From Spirodela intermedia (Eukaryota > Streptophyta > Magnoliopsida > Alismatales > Araceae): DNA of 64,000 nt. The notes beneath the pieces are model-generated. The model was not told the origin of the DNA, did no database searches, and saw nothing but the letters and a program-made list of their open reading frames with translations. This document shows, piece by piece, positions 60,392 through 64,000 of the stretch. Every line of letters starts with the position of its first letter. Position 1 is the stretch's first letter. The stretch covers positions 3,914,378-3,978,377 of the forward strand of contig LR746264.1 in NCBI GenBank assembly GCA_902729315.2, given 5' to 3'. The translations under genes were made by a program, and so were the position numbers.

Positions 60392-63300
60392 TTAGGAGCT
60401 CTTTAGGGCTGACAAAGCATCTTTTGTGGCTGCAGATATGACGGCGTCGGAAGCATTGGGCAAATAGTAGTATTTTCCTGTCAGAACATAGAGAAGTTGG
60501 GATATCAAAATGGGGATCTAAATATGTGAGAAAATTGAACCCATTCAAGTTAAGACTAATTGGTAAATACTGGTACATGTTCATATATTTTAAGTTCAGG
60601 GTTTACTTGCCATGCTTATCCTGGGTGTATATGAAAATGGGGATCCAAATCTGTGAGAAAAATGAACTATCTAAGTTAAAACTGATTGGCAGAGAGTGGT
60701 GTAGGTGCATATGTTTCAACTACAGGGTTTAAGGGGAAAGCTGAGTTTTTTCTATCTACTCCACTATGTGAGCAACATAGCAGTCAAAATGGGAGACAAG
60801 GGTCTGAATACCATTTGAGAGAATTGAACTAATATGAGCGAAATTTATGTGCAAAGTAGAGATATTTGTTCTAACAAAACATTGCTTACCTTGGGCTACT
60901 CTAGCTATCTCTTTGGCAAAACCAGTAGACACAAACTTGTTTTCTGTGTCAATAACCAGCAGGGACATCCCCGCCTTGTATATTTTTGCTGCCACGTCCA
61001 GGATTTCATCCTTGAAGGAAAACACATCAAATAAGATTATGAATAAAATAAATATATTAAAAATTAAAAACGATTCAGATATCCGCTAGATGATTGAAAG
61101 CCTAGAATGGAAATTTGCTAAGTTTCTGAGAGGCGGGTGAAAAGAATCAGTGGCTCAGGGTCCCTTAGGAAATTACCTTCAGTTCTTGAGAAGAAGGTCT
61201 AGGGGTATCAGGTGTTTCTGCCTCAGGGTCGGTGGATTTTTTCAATGAGATATTGGCCCTTCCATCAGTAATTGCAACAATCATAATCCGCCCTACATCA
61301 CCACTCTTCTCGGCATTCAGCCCAACCCGCACAGCCTGGTCCATGATCATATAATGATGTCAAATACAGTAGGCAGAATGGAATCATTTAGACAAAAAGG
61401 GACGAACTGAGAGGAGTTATATAATACCGTGCTAAGACCATGAGCTAAGGGAGAACCCCCACCACATGGTAATCTCTCGAGTCGTTTGCGGGCCATAGAA
61501 ATTGACCTTGACGGAGGTAGAAGTACTTCAGCAGCATCACCACGGAAAGGGATGATCGAGACCTGAATAAAACATAATCAATCAGTCAAATACATAAGAA
61601 CATATGCCAAATAATCGTGATAATTGTAGCTTAACCTGCCATCAGGAAAGCAAAACATAGTTCAACTGTTGCAATCTCGACAATTTTCTTCCATTAATGC
61701 TATCAGTCTGCAGCCTTAGCCTTATCCTCATGATCCATCCTCATCCTTAACCTAGTCCTTAAAAAATTGCTATAATTAGAACCTCAATGTTTTCCATCAG
61801 ACAACAATACTACTCTTATAAAGATTTTCGTCTTTTACTTTCTCGAGTAATGAGTTTTTCAAAGAAATGTCAGGCTTAGATATAATCTGGATAACTTTTC
61901 TATTAAAATAATGGAAATTCTTTAAAGTTAGAAGCATATTACAGATCTGACTGTGAAGAAAATATACTACGATTTCAATAGAATATGAGCAAAAAAAATC
62001 ATTGCAGTATTTATTTAAAATAAATTGGAAGAGTTTTTACATTTTACCAATTTAATAGCCCCTTGATATTACAACAAATAACTAAGCTTATGTGCATAAA
62101 TAAAGGTCTTGCGAACATTTACACAGACCTTGACAGAGTAAGTTGAGAAGGGAGAAATTTATGGAAAGACAGTAGTAAGAGAACTGTTGGGGACTATTTG
62201 AAACGCTTTTTAATGCAAAAAACTAGCCGATGATAATCATTATTCATCTTCTCATTGATTGCCAAAACAACATTATATTATATTTGACATAAACAATGAT
62301 ATGCTCCGATAATTGGACAAATGGGTTCACAAATATTAAGGCACACAGTAGGGAACAGAGTTCCTCTAACAGTAACAGAACTCCTTCGAAAAATTACATT
62401 ATTTTCCTATCTATAGGATTTCAAATAGACGGAAAACTAGAGATTTATATTTCCTTTTTTAGTTTTAAAGTTAACCAGTAAAGGATATGAGCTTACGGGT
62501 GATATAAAATAGAAGTGTTTTACGTTTTCAAGCCATTCAGTAATTTCGATTAGAGCTCCCCCCAATATTCTCCCATTCCCAAAAGATTTCATACTCTTGT
62601 AACATGGCAGAGACAAAAAGAATTTTCTGTGACAGTTTTAAGACGTCTCTTTCATTACAAGGAAAGAAATATGCAAGTATCCTTAATAGTGGTGCTAAAC
62701 TATCGCTCCCTTTCACACATCTGAGATCATAACTACAAGAGAGAGATTCGCTGATAAGGAGAGATCTCCTTTTCGTTATTGCTGATTTTTATAAACAGTC
62801 TTTCTTCTCTCCTTGAGAACGTGTTCTCATATCATCATCATACAACATATATTTCTTCTGTGTTTACTTGACTACTTTGTCTCTATATTTTTTTTTCAAA
62901 GTGACCTAGGTTCATCATAAAAATCATGCGAACCGAACTCTGACAGATTGATGGTGTGTCTTACTGTCATAGAACCAGTATAGCCATGATATATACTCAT
63001 CCAATGCCTGAGCCTGCTTATCTATCACCATGTCAACCATCATGCAGCTTCCTGACATGTGATCAAACAAGAAAACCAGTTATTACTTCTAGTTTCTAAG
63101 TCACTGCACACGACGGCGATTTCCCTTGCATGAAAGTCCACCAATATAGCATGAAAGTTTCATTATATGTTGAAAAGAATGCCCTCAACCTTGAATGGTG
63201 AGTGATGATGACTTGCCATGATCCAACCCCATAATCGGCAGCCACAGGGTGATCAGAATTTGGGCAGGATAACATTTGTTGCGAGGTAAAAGATTAAATC

Positions 63301-64000
63301 ATTAAGAGAAACTTTTCGGAATCCGCACAACAATCATAAGAATTATCTCATATTCCTGGACACAGGCTTCAAGAGGACTTAATCATCATAATCATGAATT
63401 GAATGCATACCAGGAATGAATTCAAGAGGACCAAAGCCACTAATCATACATATACACAAAACTACATATCCTGTTAACAAGATAGTCATTATGTAACTTA
63501 ATGCCAAGTAGGAAGGAATGCCCAAGGCGGAAATCCTGATAGAAGTGAAACTATCTACCGATTAGACTGAATAACTACACTGGGCGCATGATTTTTGTAG
63601 TTGAATTTGTACCTGATCTCTGCTTGTATAACTTTCAGCAAGTAACTTTAACGCTGCACCTTTTGCATTCTGCATGCGGTTCAGCGCCATACTTCCACTT
63701 GCATCGACAACAAAAATCACCTGTATATAACTACTGCTGTAAGTAAAAGGTGATATTGCTCAAATTTGACAATGGAGAAAGAAACACAATTGAGTAAAGA
63801 ATCATTGAGAAAATGTGACGGCCGAAATCTAGAAAATCCTTTTCCATGCAAACAAAAAACATCTGTCACATCTATAAAACTTGTAGAATAAATACACTAT
63901 TAATATCAAAACAATGAACGGTCATGCATATGTAAATCACCTTTTCCTCAGAGAAAGAAGAATGTCTAATTGTGCGCATAATAACTGCGTGAGCAAATTC
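60392..64000 (-). CDS. CHLD: Magnesium-chelatase subunit D (ChlD), 3' part, runs off the window
   Basis: Exons in phase on the minus strand: 63720-63613, 61562-61428, 61335-61177, 61010-60890 and 60477-60392 (TAA). They encode the von Willebrand factor A domain: [20 protein letters not shown] (MIDAS motif DASGS), [63 protein letters not shown] (the second MIDAS Asp in TDG), [20 protein letters not shown], and the end [17 protein letters not shown]. ChlD forms a double hexameric ring with ChlI in the plastid and, with ChlH, inserts Mg2+ into protoporphyrin IX, the committed step to chlorophyll. About 180 C-terminal residues are present of an expected 750; the AAA+ and acidic-proline linker parts lie beyond 64000. 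The expected ARKAGAL end of the preceding exon is not seen in 63722-64000, so that intron crosses the edge. Confidence 0.95.
60493..60840. repeat. Worn tandem repeat of about 115-130 bp in the last ChlD intron
   Basis: 60500-60608 and 60634-60730 share AAAATGGGGATC.AAAT.TGTGAGAAAA, TGAAC.......AAGTTAA.ACT.ATTGG, GTACATGTTCATAT against GTAGGTGCATATG, and CAGGGTTTA. A third, partial copy (about 60786-60840) has AAAATGGGAGAC, GAGAATTGAACTAA. The repeat fills most of the 412-bp intron. Confidence 0.8.

Noticed and set aside
63942-64000. Open minus-strand frame ([13 protein letters not shown]...) considered as the preceding ChlD exon
   Set aside because: It does not resemble the expected ChlD sequence before [10 protein letters not shown] (which normally ends in KAGAL) and its donor is weak. 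It is more likely intron.

Overview
The window is nuclear DNA from a flowering plant. Evidence: genes with GT-AG introns, plastid-targeted proteins encoded in the nucleus (a Mg-chelatase D subunit, a D27-like carotenoid isomerase), a class III chitinase, a coiled-coil-NB-ARC-LRR (CNL) resistance cluster, a domesticated hAT transposase of the DAYSLEEPER/RICESLEEPER type, and AT-rich intergenic DNA holding a decayed Ty3/gypsy element. Introns and intergenic DNA are AT-rich and exons only moderately GC-rich, which does not look grass-like. I cannot name the species.

Layout. 1-309 (+) is the 3' end of a class III chitinase. 4650-9337 (+) is a five-exon DEAD-box RNA helicase of the RH24 type. It converges on a D27-like gene (10125-13161, -, first exon unresolved). 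13.7-19.3 kb is a degraded Ty3/gypsy element (-). 19.3-22.3 kb is AT-rich with nothing recognisable. 22.3-22.8 kb is an unusual cluster of repeated motifs directly upstream of the 5' region of a BED-zinc-finger/hAT domesticated transposase (27703-30144, +).

31.5-50.9 kb is a CNL cluster, all on the minus strand. It holds one intact intronless CNL of 1902 codons (33497-39205), one near-complete pseudogene with two in-frame nonsense codons and a decayed 3' end (44752-48522), a truncated fragment (31565-32372), a small deletion relic (41406-41580), an orphan copy of the CNL 3' end (33112-33260), and at least five copies of a sequence that normally lies upstream of the CNL start. The intact CNL carries fourteen tandem 46-residue (138-bp) double-LRR units. 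The pseudogene keeps only about one such unit.

51899-58191 (-) is an eight-exon gene for a plant coiled-coil protein of unknown function, reconstructed here to 276 residues. 60392-64000 (-) is the 3' half of Mg-chelatase subunit D (ChlD), running off the right edge.

The housekeeping genes are unrelated single genes, not an operon-like group. The unit with its own internal logic is the CNL cluster: duplication together with upstream DNA, then decay of all copies but one, and expansion of the LRR in the survivor. A second theme is the number of local two-copy tandem duplications, from 37 bp to 1.26 kb, scattered through introns and spacers. All exon boundaries were derived by eye from splice signals, phase and protein-family similarity recalled from memory. 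No alignment was run.
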